Shown: in pieces, positions 1-11,789 of the stretch
Layout: each line of letters opens with the position of its first letter
Position numbering within the stretch: position 1 is the stretch's first letter
The notes under the pieces: model-generated
Told to the model about the DNA's origin: nothing
Database searches by the model: none
What the model saw: only the letters and a program-made list of their open reading frames with translations
Position numbers and translations under genes: made by a program
Source of the DNA: Diphasiastrum complanatum
Lineage: Eukaryota; Streptophyta; Lycopodiopsida; Lycopodiales; Lycopodiaceae
Direction of reading: 5' to 3'
Length of the DNA stretch: 64,000 nucleotides
Assembly: GCA_029204225.1 (NCBI GenBank)
Contig: CM055096.1
Span: 67,742,370-67,806,369 of the forward strand

Positions 1-185
1 TGCACAAATTCTTTTGTGTGCATTAATGCTCAATGCCTTGGTGAACACATATGCAATCATCGTTTGACAGTACATTAAGCTCACTTCTCTGTTGACAATC
101 TTACCCCTGACATAGTGATATCGAATTTCAATGTGCTTACTCCTAGAGTGAAATCTAGGGTTGGCCAATAAGGCAATGGCACTCT

Positions 186-1050
186 GATTTTGCGAAGACC
201 TTTGCGTAATTTTGCGAAGACCTTCGCGTAATTTGTATTTTTCGCATAACAGTTTACGTTCATTTCTGCAAAGTGACAGTTCACGTTTAAATCTGCAGAG
301 AGACTGCTTATGACCGAAGCCACCGACTTGCATTAATTCATCAGCAAGTATTTTCTGAGAAGTCCTAACTGGATGGATGTTAGCACATCCTAGCCAATTG
401 GATGACGCATTTGATGATCTAATTGCTTAGTATAAATAGCTGTTCATGATTCCACATCTAGAAAAAAAAGTATTGAAGCATGAAGATCAATCATCAAGTA
501 TTGAATAGTTAGCATTCTCTCTCTCAAGCCTGCGAACTTGAACACTCTTGAGCATTCTAGCTCAGTTCCTTAGAGTTGATTAGAGATTGTTATTGCATTT
601 ACAGCTTCTCAGTAGTTGCACTTAATTCAGACTTATATTTAGTCGCTCAGAGATAACTTAGAGTACTAGCTTTGATCCACAACTTGTTGTATACATTTAC
701 ATCTGTTTTGTTTTTATACTGAATCAATATTATCTTCTTATTGCATTCAACTTCATCTTAGAATGTATGCGTTTCTGTAATTCTTCACGACTGATTATTT
801 GTCTGATAATTCAATGCTTTAATGTTTGGCTACATAGTCACTATAGTTCTAATAAACTCAAAGTTAATTACTATAATATCAAACGTGATTTTCATCACTA
901 ATGTTTTGTTCAAAATTGATAGGCGTAGTCATGCATAGAGAAAGAGGAAGATAGTTTATTCAACTGCGCACGATAAGTTTTCTTTCTTATTGTTCAAATT
1001 TTTTTTGTTCGATTCTATTCGGCCTATCTTTTTCACACCTCTTTCCAACA
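186..1050 (+). mobile_element. LTR-like block inserted in the copia remnant
   Basis: A non-coding block cuts copia RNase H exactly between two coding pieces. It has a TATAAATA box at 431-438, suggesting plus orientation, and ends in CCAACA at 1050. Its right part shares scattered identity with 62.1-62.47 kb (GGCTAC.TA.TC, then GATAGGC.TAGTCATG and a CCAACA end), so both probably belong to one LTR family. The left border near 185-190 is approximate and I see no convincing target duplication. About 300 bp of RNase H were lost at the insertion. Confidence 0.5.
192..232. repeat. Short direct repeat TTTTGCGAAGACCTTYGCGTAA
   Basis: Two adjacent copies of a unit of about 21 bp, TTGCGAAGACCTTYGCGTAA, inside the upstream part of the LTR-like block. 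It could be an LTR enhancer repeat; only the duplication is visible. Confidence 0.6.
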
Positions 1051-1145
1051 ATGTCAAAATTAGCCATGAATTGGCTGAGTGAGCTAACTGCAAAAGCGAT
1101 ATCAAGTCTTGTGCAGACAATTGCATACATGAGGGATCCAAGTAT

Positions 1146-1613
1146 CGATTGATACAGATACGAGTCTCATCTGCACTTCTTCCTGCTTGGTCTAAGGACA
1201 TTGGTCCTTCAACAATCATAGGTCTATCGGTGAGTGAACTAATTTACAATTGATCAGATTATATATGATAAGAATGTTGTGAAGATATTGTTGCTGAGAT
1301 ATATAAATCAGCCAACTCGCTTTTTCTTTGTGAATCTGAATACCCAGACAGTAGTGAACTTCACCCAGATCAGTCATGTCGATTGATATAGATACTCTCT
1401 CATCTGCTCTTCTTCCTACTTGGTCTGAGGACATTGGTCCTTCAACAATCGTAGGTCTATCGGTGAGTGAGCTAATTTACAATTGATCAAATTATATCTG
1501 ATAAGAGTGTTGTGAAGATATCTTTGCTGAGATATATAAATCAACCATCTCACTCTGTCTTTGTGGATTTGAATATCCAGATAGTAGTGAGCTTCACCCA
1601 GATCAGTCATGTC
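1146..1613. repeat. 234-bp in-frame tandem duplication in copia RT
   Basis: Two copies, about 1146-1379 and 1380-1613, both carry the minus-strand coding for MTDLGE(V/A)HY..., the IYISQQ(Q/R)YLHN stretch and NLINCKL(V/A)HSPIDL. The period of 234 bp equals 78 codons, so the duplication itself keeps the frame. The copies differ at many positions, so the event is old. Confidence 0.85.
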
Positions 1614-1990
1614 GAACTCGAAAGACAGCATCTACTTAGCATCCTTCACCTAATCGGTATTGTTGTTGAAAAGCAATGTGTCGTCAACGTACAAGGTGAT
1701 TATAATGAAAGGATGTTGCACTGACTTGAAACAAACATTGGAATCGGCAATGCTTGGTTGAAAACCGTGTTGGATGAGGAATGTGTTGATCCTCTAAAAC
1801 CAAGCTCTTGTTGATTGCTTCAAGCCATAAAGTGTCTTATGGAGAATACAGACATGATGTTTCATACCTTTGTGAACATATCCTTCAGGCTGTAGTGTGT
1901 AGATGTCTTCTTCGATGACTCCATTGAGATAAGTTGTCTTTACATCGAGTTGATGTACTTCAAGGTCAATTGCTGTAGCATAGAGGAAAA

Positions 1991-3365
1991 CAACAACAAG
2001 CTACATTTGCCTTAATCAAAAGCAAAAAATGAAAATAAAATCTTTATGTAAACTTCAATTAACTAATCCAAGCTAACGTTTACATGAAGTTCCCATTCCC
2101 ATTCCAATTTCATTTGTCATTTCAAAAGCAACCAAAGTATTCATATTTCTCCAAAACCAAGAAATTAGTGTCTAGAAATGGATAACTAATGAAGCTCTAT
2201 GAAAACTTCAATTTTCAGATCTGATTTTTAGATTTACAGGTCTGAAAATCAGATATTCAAAATGACAAAAAACAGAATTTCAAAACTTGTTTTATGCACA
2301 AAGTTACACTACCATTCCCTTTCTACATTGCCATCTTCATGAAACTAGGAGATAGAAAGGTGTAACTAATGAAGTTTGAATGAAAACTTCACTTTTCAGA
2401 TCTGATTTTCAGATTTACAGGTCTGAAAAACAAAACTTCAAAATGAAAATCAAAATTTCAAGCACTTCATTTATGCAAAAAAAAAAAAAAAACCACTAGT
2501 TTTGATCAAAACACATAGCTAGAATCAATCTTTTTTCCAAAAAAAGTTTGTATATGTAGAGGAAGACTTCCTCTACCCATCCCACAAATCTTTTTTCAGA
2601 ACTTTTTAAAAACCCAAAGCCCACTTTAAAACTTCTCTTACATGATAGAAAATCAGCCCCTAAACAATTCTATAAGCATCACTACTCTCTTCCAAAGAGA
2701 ACTAGATTCATTGGATACTTCAACTACAAGCTTCCTACAACTAGAAAAGATTATAATCTTTCCCAAAAAAATTTAGTTGGAGATCTTAATAGAACTTGAA
2801 GAAGGTTAGATAGGTTACGGTTAAGTAGAGATTTAGCATTAAGTTTTCTTGTAATTTTTCTTTAAGCTATCTTGTAAACTCCACACAATGGATATATAAA
2901 AATATAGATTAACACAGAAAAAAATGTGAGAGTGTGTGTGAAGACAAAGAAAGAGCTATGCATGAAAGTTTGCCAACAAGCAAAACACACCAACCAAGGG
3001 GAGCGTCAGTCTGCCAATGAGTGAGATACTGAATGAGTCACTCTGAAATCAAACACCAAAATATAGTTTGTTCTTCCATCTCTGATTGTCGCACTACATT
3101 GATTGTTACATTGTTTGTGATCCGTAGTCGAGTATCTAGGTTTTTTCAAGTTTCTTGAATCTTGAGGAGGGAGGTGGCCCAAAATCTTGGTGTACTTCAT
3201 TTTTAGAGAGAAGCAAGATCTATATTGAGAGAGATTGACGATTGATATCATATAGAGGTTGCAAGATGTCAAATTGGAATTGATTTGACATCACTTTTAG
3301 TTTTTTTTTTTGAGAGAGAAGAAACACCTTTTTTTTTGTCTTTTGATCCATTGCAAACCAATTTC
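1991..3365. other. Non-coding stretch with an internal duplication
   Basis: No supportable gene. It holds an imperfect duplication at about 2160-2340 and 2345-2490. Both copies contain AACTTCA, then TTTTCAGATCTGATTTT, CAGATTTACAGGTCTGAAAA and the run TTCA..TTTATGCA. A poly-A run lies near 2477-2492 and a T run near 3301-3312. No LTR of the following copia element is recognisable here, so that element appears truncated at its 5' end. Confidence 0.55.
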
Positions 3366-3375
3366 TTAAGATAAG

Positions 3376-4362
3376 ATGGCTACGTCGAGTTCCCTACTCT
3401 TGGAGCAAGGCGAGAGATTGATCTCATTCCATTTGGAAGGTAAGGATGGAGTCGATTCTGGTCCTCCAAGATGTGATTGATATTGTGCTTGGAATTGAGG
3501 AGGAGACACAAGTGCTCCAAGAAGCACAAAGATACAAGAAGAGGGCAAGGATTGCCTTGCAGTGCATTAAAATGAATGCATCCAATGAAGTGTTGAGGGA
3601 GATTACTCTTGCACCTCAGCCAAGGAGGCTTGGGACAACCTCAAAGCCATCTATGAGGCCAAGAATACATCTAGATTGCTCACTCTTAGGAATCAAATCT
3701 TTCAAAGCCAACAAAATAATGATGAGAGTGCCTCAAATTTTGTCATGAGAGTGAAAGAACTTCATAGAGAGCTTGCTTGCATAGGAGACCATCTCAATCA
3801 AAATGAGTTAGTGCTAGTAATCATTAATGGCTTGAGAGATGAATTTGACAATAATGTTCAAACCTATGCAATTCAAGAGGAGCTTCCAAGCTTTGAGAAA
3901 TTGCAAGGAGTTCTTATTGTTGAGGAGTGTAGGCAAGAGAACAAGCTATTGAGGATCAAGAAGCTTTCATTGAAGGATGGTGGAGAAGACAAAGCACTTT
4001 TCACAAAGGACAAGCCAAAGGGGAGGAGAAAAGGACAACAACACCAACACTTCAAGAAGGACAAAGACAAAGCCAAATATGGAGATAAGGATCATTCCTC
4101 CTAAGCTACAACATCTAGTGGGAAGAAGAAGAAGATCAAGTGTTTCTTTTGTGGCAAGAAAGGCCACTATGCCTCAAATTGATTCAAGAAAAGAACCAAT
4201 TCAAGCAAGCTAACCTTAGTAATGAGAGTGATATGGAGGATTCCTTGATGATCTAAAGTTTTTCTACTTTTCCCTTCAAGAGTGAGGAATTGTGGTGGAT
4301 AGATAATGGGGCAAGTTCCCATATGTCTAGATCTAAAAAATCATTCACTCAAGGGGCACCAT
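3376..4362 (+). pseudogene. copia gag and start of protease, decayed
   Basis: Start of a copia polyprotein. ATG at 3376 opens MATSSSLLLEQGERL; one frame change near 3420-3445 leads to the gag motif WKVRMESILVLQD and a second near 3605 to CTSAKEAWDNLKAIYEAKN. The gag then reads on to a stop at 4102. After it come a CCHC knuckle (CFFCGKKGHYASN, last Cys now a stop) and the protease start WWIDNGASSHM at about 4292, where the usual DSG is DNG. Coding similarity ends at about 4362, at the border with unrelated sequence. Two frameshifts, at least two stops and the changed catalytic triad argue against function. Confidence 0.85.
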
Positions 4363-4794
4363 GACTATATCTGCAAGTACGGTACCGCAAAACAAAGTGT
4401 TAACCATGGAGAAAGCACTCAGTGGACATCAAATCTCTTTTTCCCTTTTCAGGGAGAGGGTATTTAGGAATGTGAGGTGAGAGGCATTTCACATTTGGAG
4501 ACTGACTTGGCTTGCATAATACCACCTAAGCGACTGGAAGGCCTGTGTGTAATTTTAGCAAGTCCTCAAAACAAGATTCTAACATTTCCACTGTGCTCAG
4601 TATACCTCTTTTAGCCTATGGTTGTGATTTCGGACGTTTTTGAGATGGCAAATATGGGAGAGTCCATTCTGAGTGAAAATAACAAATTGGATGGAATTTC
4701 TAGCTACGATGTGTGGAAATTCAAAATGAAAAACATTATGATAGAGAAAGAGTTGTGGTATGTCATCACAAGTGAGAATGTGCAAAATCTATGA
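4363..4794 (+). mobile_element. Foreign segment with a second copia gag start
   Basis: Between protease and integrase the expected sequence is replaced. Positions 4363-4640 resemble nothing I recognise. An ATG at 4645 then opens a 49-aa frame with the hallmarks of a different copia gag N-terminus (KLDGISSYDVWKFKMKN, then EKELWYVITSENV), ending at 4794 just inside the integrase remnant. The segment looks like the 5' part of another element joined by recombination or template switching. Confidence 0.6.
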
Positions 4795-5375
4795 GAATTG
4801 AGGCATCTTTGCCCAAAGATTTTTGGGGAGAAGCCATTAATTGTGCAAATTATCTTTGCAATAGGCTCCCACATATAGCTCTTGGAGGAAAGTCACCATA
4901 TGAAATCTTATTTTTGAAGAAGCCTAAGGTTGATCACCTTAGAGTTTTTGGATGCTTATGTTTTGTCCATATTCCCTTGGAAACAAGGAAGAAGGAAGAT
5001 CCTAGTGCATGCAAAGGGATCATGGTTGGATACTCATCCACCAAGAAGGCCTATAGAGTCTTTATACTCTCTACTTCTCAAGTTATTGAAAGTAGAGATT
5101 TTGTCTTTCATGAAGATCAACAATCATCTTTTGAAGAGGCCGAGATCAAGAAATCCATGGATGCATCATCAATTATTGATCTTGAAGACAATCATGATGT
5201 GATGGGGTCAAGATTTGAAGAAGACTCTCCTTGGATTTTCTCACCAAGAAGATCCATGAGAGATAGATCCGAGCCTAAGAGGCTCTCATATGATGACAAA
5301 GGCAAACAAGTGGATCTTGATTCCACTAATTATGTTTTTTATGTCTCTCATGAAGAGCCAAAGAATGTACAATAG
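4791..5375 (+). pseudogene. copia integrase C-terminal part and linker
   Basis: The frame from 4791 gives the end of the integrase catalytic region (FWGEAINCANYLCNRLPHIALGG), the KSPYEILF and LRVFGCLCFVH motifs, and the C-terminal signature GIMVGYSSTKKAYRVF. An acidic linker leads toward RT. The frame stops at TAG 5373-5375, where a readthrough into ALNTKEWYDAMKQEYDAL continues the protein; a glutamine CAG is the likely ancestral codon. The N-terminal zinc-binding and DD parts of integrase are missing. Confidence 0.85.
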
Positions 5376-6892
5376 GCACTCAATACCAAGGAGTGGTATG
5401 ATGCCATGAAGCAAGAGTATGATGCATTGATCACCAACAATACTTGGGAGCTTGTGGATCCTCCATCCAACAAGCATGTGATTGTTTGCAAATGGGTATT
5501 TTGGATCAAGTTCAATCATGATGGCACCATCAACAAGCATAAATCAAGATTATGTGCCAAAAAATTTGCTCAAATCCATGGTCTTGATTATGAGGAGACC
5601 TTTGCACCTGTTGCAAAGATGGTGACAATAAGAATTCTTATTTCTCTTGCTTGTTTTTTCAAGTGGAATGTGTTCCAATTAGATGTATCCAATGCTTTTC
5701 TAAATGGCTATCTTGAGGAGGAGATCTATATGGAACAACCTCAAGGATTCATCAAGGATGAGTCCAAAGTGTGCTTGCTCTTCAAAAGTCTTTATGGACT
5801 CAAGCAAGCACCAAGATCATGGTATTCAAGACTTAAATCTTTTCTTATCTCACTAGGATTTACTCTTAGTGACTATGATCCTTCCATGTATCTAAAGTTT
5901 GTTGATAGCAATATTGTCATTCTTCTAATTTATATTGATGACATTATTCTTTGTGGAAGTTGTATCAAGCTAGTTGATGAAACCAAGCTAGCACTTGGAT
6001 GTGAGTTTAAAATGCAAGATCTAGGAGAGATGCACATCCTAGGCCTAGAAATTGATTTTTATGAAATCATGTCTTTATATGCCAATCTAGATATGCTCAC
6101 TCTTTGTTGAAAAAATTCCATATGGAAAATTCTAAGAGCATAGATACTCCAATGGAGCAAATTGTAAAAGATCCTAATAAAGGTGATGAAAGATCCTTTG
6201 ATGACATCACATTTTTTAGGAGTCTTGTAGGCTCCTTGATTTGGCTTACAATTACTAGGCCCGATCTAAGTTTTTGTGTCCACAAATTGAGTCAATTTAT
6301 GCAAGATCCTAAGATCCATCATTGGAAGATGGCCAAGAGGATTTTAAGATATGTATCTTCATCTTGTGATTATGGTCTACTCTATAAAAGTGAAGATCTA
6401 TCCATTATTGGCTACTCGGATTCGGACTTTGCAAGTGACAAGATGGATCGAAAGTCTATCAGTGCATACACTATCTTTCTTGGAGGCAATCTTATATCTT
6501 GGCTTTCCAAAAAGCAAGATACTATATCTCTCTCTTCATGTGAGGCCGAGTACAAAGCACTCACTACAACTACCAAAGAAGTGCTTTGGATCAAGAGGTT
6601 ATTAATGGAGCTAAAGTGCATCAAGGAGGATGATCTACCAATGATCAAGTGTGATAACATCTCGGCCCAAGCTCTTGCCAATAATCCCATATTTCATGCA
6701 AGAAGCAAGCACATAGAAGTGGCACACCATTTTTTGAGAGAAAAGCTTATTGGAGGTGAAATCTATTTGGAGCATGTCAATTCATCCTCTTGTATTGCCG
6801 ATCTACTCACCAAGCCTTTGAGCAAAAGTGCTTTCATCAAGCATAGATCTAATCTTGGAGTTATATCAAAATCAATGTTCAAATCTTCATAG
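5376..6892 (+). pseudogene. copia reverse transcriptase and RNase H
   Basis: Nearly full copia RT: WELVDPPSNKHVIVCKWVF, YEETFAPVAKM, FQLDVSNAFLNG, LLFKSLYGLKQAPRSWY and the catalytic box YIDD at about 5932. The frame breaks near 6108, after MLTLC, and continues one frame over from 6104 (LKKFHMENSKSIDTPM). RNase H runs to 6892: GSLIWLTITRPDLSF, GYSDSDFASDKMDRKS, LSSCEAEYKAL, ARSKHIEVAHHFLRE, and the C-terminal tail DLLTKPLSKSAFIKH. One stop (5373) and one frame break separate it from a working pol. The polypurine tract follows directly. Confidence 0.93.
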
Positions 6893-6910
6893 ATAATTTT
6901 TTAGGAGGAG

Positions 6911-7643
6911 TGTGAAGAATTGAAAAAGATTATCTATGTTAGATATAGGGGTCTTATGTTGTTTACATCAAGCATCTAGGTGTAGGATGTTGATAGGAAT
7001 AAATTTGGCATAGATGGCAAATTATGCATTTCCACTTGTAATGCCACTATTGAGCCAAAATAGAGTAAGAGGCTAAACATGTGCCAATTAGAGTGTAGAC
7101 AAGTGTAAAGCTTTTGTTTGATGAATTCCAAGAGGTCCAATAGGATTTAGAGGTGGAACCTTGTGAGGTCCAGTAGAAAATTGAGGTGTGCTTGAATATA
7201 GTCCAATAGAATTAAGAGGTGCATGGATCAATGATCCAATAGGATCAAGAGGTGACAAAATATGGTCCAATCATAGTTAAGCATAGTGGTAGCTCATGGA
7301 TCTACTAGTATCATTGTACTCCTCATTTTGAATCTAATTGATTTGGTGATTTCATGGATTTTGTGAGTTATTGGATTTCTAGCTTTCTCTCTCTACCCGA
7401 GAGCTCATGATGTTTTTTCTCTCTCTACCCGAGGAGAGCAGCTTGTTTTTACTTAGATTATTTTTTGAATACTTCCCACATGTGTGAGTGAGAGTTGGAA
7501 GTGATTGAATGCATGTAGTAGTGTGTTTTTGCCATAGGATCTAAGATTGATCTTGAATCTCAATCTAGTCTTGATCATGGTGCATCTACACACCTTAGGA
7601 GATCACAAGTACATGTAGTGGACAGTCCACACGTGTGAAATTC
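6911..7643 (+). mobile_element. 3' LTR of the 3.4-6.9 kb copia element
   Basis: A purine-rich tract (TTAGGAGGAG, 6901-6910) precedes TGTGAAGAATTG at 6911, the same LTR start as the copia LTR at 54453-55153. The right end is inferred at CA 7643 (ATTCAACA). It contains the palindrome CACACGTGTG at 7628-7637 and two CTCTCTACCCGAG repeats near 7390-7435. No matching 5' LTR is visible upstream of 3376, so the end cannot be checked by comparison. Confidence 0.7.
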
Positions 7644-8592
7644 AACAGCAGTCACCCATCCTTCTTGTTCAATTTTTTATTCTTATTGCTATTTTTTAAA
7701 TTTGAAGGTTTGTGCGTGTGTGCTCTTTGCAATTATGAAAGGTTGATCACATCAAGCTAGAAATTCTAATTTCTCTCTATATTTTCATGCATGCCAATAT
7801 TTGTTATGTTTCTATTTTCCTCTAGAAGATTATGTCCCTTATTGTTCTTCTCTTTAATCCTCCCTCTATTCCTCCAAATAACAACCCTACAACTTTAAGC
7901 AATATTCCTATACTTCAACTTTGCAACACTTCAATTCTCTAGAATCTTTCAATGCTAAATCACTATAATCCTTCTTGTACTTGGAAATGCAGATTTACGA
8001 CTATATCTAGCCCTCATAATTGTTCCCAAGTTGTGCCTTCCTTCACCTCAACATCCCTCATTCCCTTCTCCTCAAAATACTAGAGAACTAATTGATCTTG
8101 TCCCTTTTGTCTTTTCCAACCTAAAGTAGCAAATTATATCTTCCTAGATTGTTATAAGCTTAATCTTGCCTTATCTCCCCTCACTTGTCCTCAACATGAA
8201 AACTTTACTTCTTAGAGATTTGAACATTGGAGGCTTGCAAACATTTGTCTTTATTCTTGAACTTGTGTAGATGTTGTAAAGCATATAAAAATTACAGCAT
8301 AGCCTAGTTTTTATGGCAAAGGACTCCTATCATCACACACGAGTAAAAGATGAAAATAAGATGTTAGATTACTCTCCCTCCTACATGAGGCACTTTTGTT
8401 TTTATACTTCTTGATACCTAGCGTTAGCCTAGCTTAATCACACGTAATCTTGTTCACGATTGTCTATTAGAGAGCTTCCCACCTATTTATTTTTTCAAGC
8501 GCTCTAGATTTGGGACAATGTCCTACTTTAACACACATTTTGTAAATCTTGTCTATACGTAATTGTTGTTCGGCTTATTTTTAGGCCGTTTT
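7644..8592. other. Non-coding, no gene seen
   Basis: AT-rich sequence with no long open frame and no recognised element. It may be pre-insertion host DNA flanking the copia element. Confidence 0.5.
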
Positions 8593-8625
8593 GGGCCCTA
8601 TATTATTTTGCATAATATAGGGCCC
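8593..8625. repeat. Perfect 14-bp inverted repeat with 5-nt loop
   Basis: GGGCCCTATATTAT at 8593-8606 and its exact reverse complement ATAATATAGGGCCC at 8612-8625. Each outer end is itself the palindrome GGGCCC. No T-run or gene end suggests a terminator. Confidence 0.9.
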
Positions 8626-8856
8626 TCATTTTTTTATGTTATTTTTTTATATGCACTTTGGTTACTACACCCTCGGGCCCACCATTGCCTACTGCGCCTA
8701 CGAAAACCTGTGCCTCAGGCCCTGCTTGGTGCGCCTGCGTGCGAGAGAGAGAAAAAGAGTGTCTCGGGCCCTGCCTGTTGCGCCTGCGTGAGAGAGCGAG
8801 AGTGAGAGAGTGACAGAGAGAATGAGCAGCAGTTGTGAGAGAGAGAAGCAGCAGCA

Positions 8857-8999
<143 letters not shown>

Positions 9000-9069
9000 A
9001 CGGAGGAGAGGAGGCAGCATCATGAGAGAGAGAGAAAGAGAGCACGGAGGAGAGATAGAGGAGGCAGCA

Positions 9070-9256
<187 letters not shown>

Positions 9257-9338
9257 GTAGAGAGAGAGAGAGAGAGTGCATCACGGAGATAGAGAGAGAA
9301 ATAGAGGCTAAAAAATCAGCCGAACTGCAATTACATGA

Positions 9339-9462
9339 GGTAATGGTCCATTGGTCGGACCATTACCACAAATAATCCGGTCCTCGGACAACTTGTGGCC
9401 TCCGCCACTCGCTGTCAGGTCCCGGATTATTTATGGTAATGGCCCTCTTAATGGCCATTACC
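9339..9462. repeat. Nested inverted repeat (two hairpins inside a stem)
   Basis: Left hairpin: GGTAATGGTCC 9339-9349 and GGACCATTACC 9357-9367. Outer stem: AAATAATCCGG 9370-9380 and CCGGATTATTT 9422-9432. Right hairpin: GGTAATGGCC 9435-9444 and GGCCATTACC 9453-9462. The whole left half is also the approximate reverse complement of the right half. It could be the end of a foldback element or the source of a structured RNA; no coding sequence overlaps it. Confidence 0.9.
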
Positions 9463-10779
9463 TACGTAATAGTACAAAGCATTTGTATTGGAATTTTTTA
9501 TTTATTTTGTGGATATTTTTACTAGACATATTTTATGAATAATATACATAACTGTACTAATAATATATAATAAATATCACATTTGATCATACTTCATGTC
9601 TTACACCCCCAAAAAGGTATATCTCCAAAAAAATTCCAAAAAATGTGAAAAGTCCATTTTTAAGTGATTTTATATTTCATGAAGGAATCTTGATTGCTTA
9701 TATTAGAGTTGGATCCTTATGCTCTTTGGCTTGGCCTCAGTATGTGACGTAAGTGAACATATTGTACGTATTGATGATACTATAGCAAATTATTCTTGCT
9801 CATTGCTACCTCTATACATGTAAACCTTCCTAGTATTGTTAGAAATTTTTTGCTTCCTACCATTTTACAGACAATGGTTGTTATATATTATACATACATA
9901 CGTAGTCACTTCACACAATGTTGGGATAGTTCACATGTTATTGAGGGCCTACATCCCAGCCATGGCTATTCAAGGGTAGTTCACATTGATTAAAAAAGAG
10001 CTCATTGAGATTAAACGACTTACCTCCTAACCAAAGTAATTCACAAAGATTTAATGGCCTAGCTCCCAACCATGGATGTTCGAATGATATTGAATTCAAC
10101 CAAAGCAATGCACAAGACTAAATGACAAACCTCCCAACGATGTATGTTTTGTAATAGTTAAAGATATGATTTTCACCTTGGCTAAAGGTTTTGTTTCTAC
10201 TTGTCAATCTTTGATCTCACACCATGGCTATATGCTATAATGTTGTCATGCCAAAATTCTTATATTCTTCTTAGCCTAACAATTATTGAGAGTAGATTGT
10301 CGTGCGAATTAGCCGGAATCGTTGTTTAAAAAATAAAACAAGTACATGATGATCTACCATACTTATATTATTTGTAGTGTGTGGTCGAGAGATATTGCCA
10401 GGCGCAACATCACGACACTCACACTCAGAGTTTTGCCCTTAGCCGGGAGTGGTGAGAGCTTGGTAGTTGGAAGGAAAAGAGTCTTCATCATCCACACCAA
10501 GGCTCCAATACCCTTGGGTTAGGGTGGCCACCCAAATAGAAGCATCCTTGCCCTTGATGGTTGGTGGTGTGAGAAAAAGATGTTATAGCTGGTCAATTCA
10601 TTGGTGCTCAAAAGATAATGAAAAGCTTATGGATAGTGAAGAAGTTCCTATGGAAAATATATATTTCGTCCATTCAAAGGTGATGAGATTATTAAACATG
10701 GATGGATGGCTGGTGATGCTCTAGCAACGAAGCTCTTTATCTTATTATTCTTGTGATAGGGTTAAAGCCAAATCCTCTC
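9463..10779. other. Non-coding, upstream of IDD gene
   Basis: No supportable gene. A small plus frame at 10467-10724 has no recognised motif. Phrases such as CTCCCAACCATG recur loosely at 9950-10140, suggesting an old degenerate repeat. Confidence 0.45.
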
Positions 10780-10786
10780 TATATAG
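10780..10786 (+). promoter_or_regulatory. Candidate TATA box for the IDD gene
   Basis: TATATAG at 10780-10786 lies about 1.0 kb before the IDD start codon and is followed by a CT-rich stretch (10937-10968), a common feature of plant 5' leaders. A second TATATAG at 11385-11391 is an alternative nearer the gene. Neither start site can be fixed from sequence alone. Confidence 0.3.
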
Positions 10787-11164
10787 TCTACGACGTCCCA
10801 GCTTGCTAGAGTTTCACGAGAGATCCTATCACTCCCAGCAACTGTAGTGCCCAGTCGCTGTGCATCATATCTGCTACAAGAAGCCGAGAGGCGGTGAGTC
10901 GTGACCTGGGAAGTACGAAACCTGACCACGCCAGCGAGACTCTCTGTCTGTCCCTCACTCTCTCATCTTTTTCTGGCCACGATCGCTAGCTGCCACACGG
11001 ATTTCAGCTTTGGCCTGCATCCGATCATACAAATACTGTAGGAAAAGGAAAATTATCCTGGAACGAGAGCTGCTTTGCGTTTGTGGAGAACATCTGAATT
11101 TCTCACCATCACTGATGCACTTTGAAATTGATCCAGAATCTGCTTTGATCACAAACTGCTGAAA

Positions 11165-11281
11165 GTAAGAGATCTAGAGCAAGGTTCGTAAGCCTGCATA
11201 ATTAGTCGAGGCTTGTTAGTAGGAGAAACTAATGTTGAAGTTGTTAACTTGTTGGCCAACAACGTGGGGGATTTATTGCAG
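11165..11281 (+). other. Possible 5'-UTR intron of the IDD gene
   Basis: A good donor (AAA/GTAAGA at 11165) and acceptor (TTATTGCAG ending 11281) lie between the distal TATA candidate and the start codon. This is an inference from splice-site strength only. Confidence 0.3.
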
Positions 11282-11789
11282 GAAAGAACTAAGCGTTTTT
11301 TCTAAAGAAAACATCTGCAATAAACGCAGGATTTATCACTCTCAACTTTCATCTTCCACCATATGACGACTCGGGAACTCTCGCTATATAGTACTCGATA
11401 ATTCGTCAGTTGTTTGAAGCCCCGTAAACAGTGATACTGGATGAAAGATATATGTAGGATGTTTGGAGGATTTGTACAGATCTTTGAGATAGTAGAGTAG
11501 TTTTCGCCATACATGACAAGATATATCGAGCGAGATCGATCTAACTGCCAACGTAACGTCTTAAGGTTACACCACTTTACACCCAGGAATCAATTTCACC
11601 CAGCAGAGTATTAACAGCAATGGAATCATATCTTCCCCAAATTTGTCACAAATAGTGCCTTTAAGATGCCTGTAATATGAAGCATCCTGGATGATGACGA
11701 TAGAGAACAACTTTTGGCAGAAGATCTGAGAAGAAGTAGCCGTAGCTCTCAGTAGAGCCAACTTGTTTCTACTGTGTATCAGATCAATC

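Larger units (their letters stand above)
1..1990 (-). mobile_element. Ty1/copia RT-RNase H remnant, interrupted
   Basis: Minus-strand copia reverse transcriptase and RNase H in pieces. From 1986 down to about 1622 the translation gives QLDVKTTYLNG, LHKTLYGLKQ and the catalytic YVDD box (ITLYVDDTLLF). The end of the RT palm (MTDLGE...YLDIQIH) follows and is present twice (see repeat). RNase H starts at about 1190-1051 (LGSLMYAIVCTRLDIAFAVSS) and its C-terminal part lies at 185-1 (SAIALLANPRFHSRSKHIEI). About 100 codons of RNase H are missing where the 186-1050 block sits. Several stops make it a pseudogene. No LTR of this element is visible; it continues off the left edge. Copia identity is firm from motif order. 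Confidence 0.9.

Noticed and set aside
10467-10724. 85-aa plus frame upstream of the IDD gene
   Set aside because: No recognised motif and no splice or promoter context.
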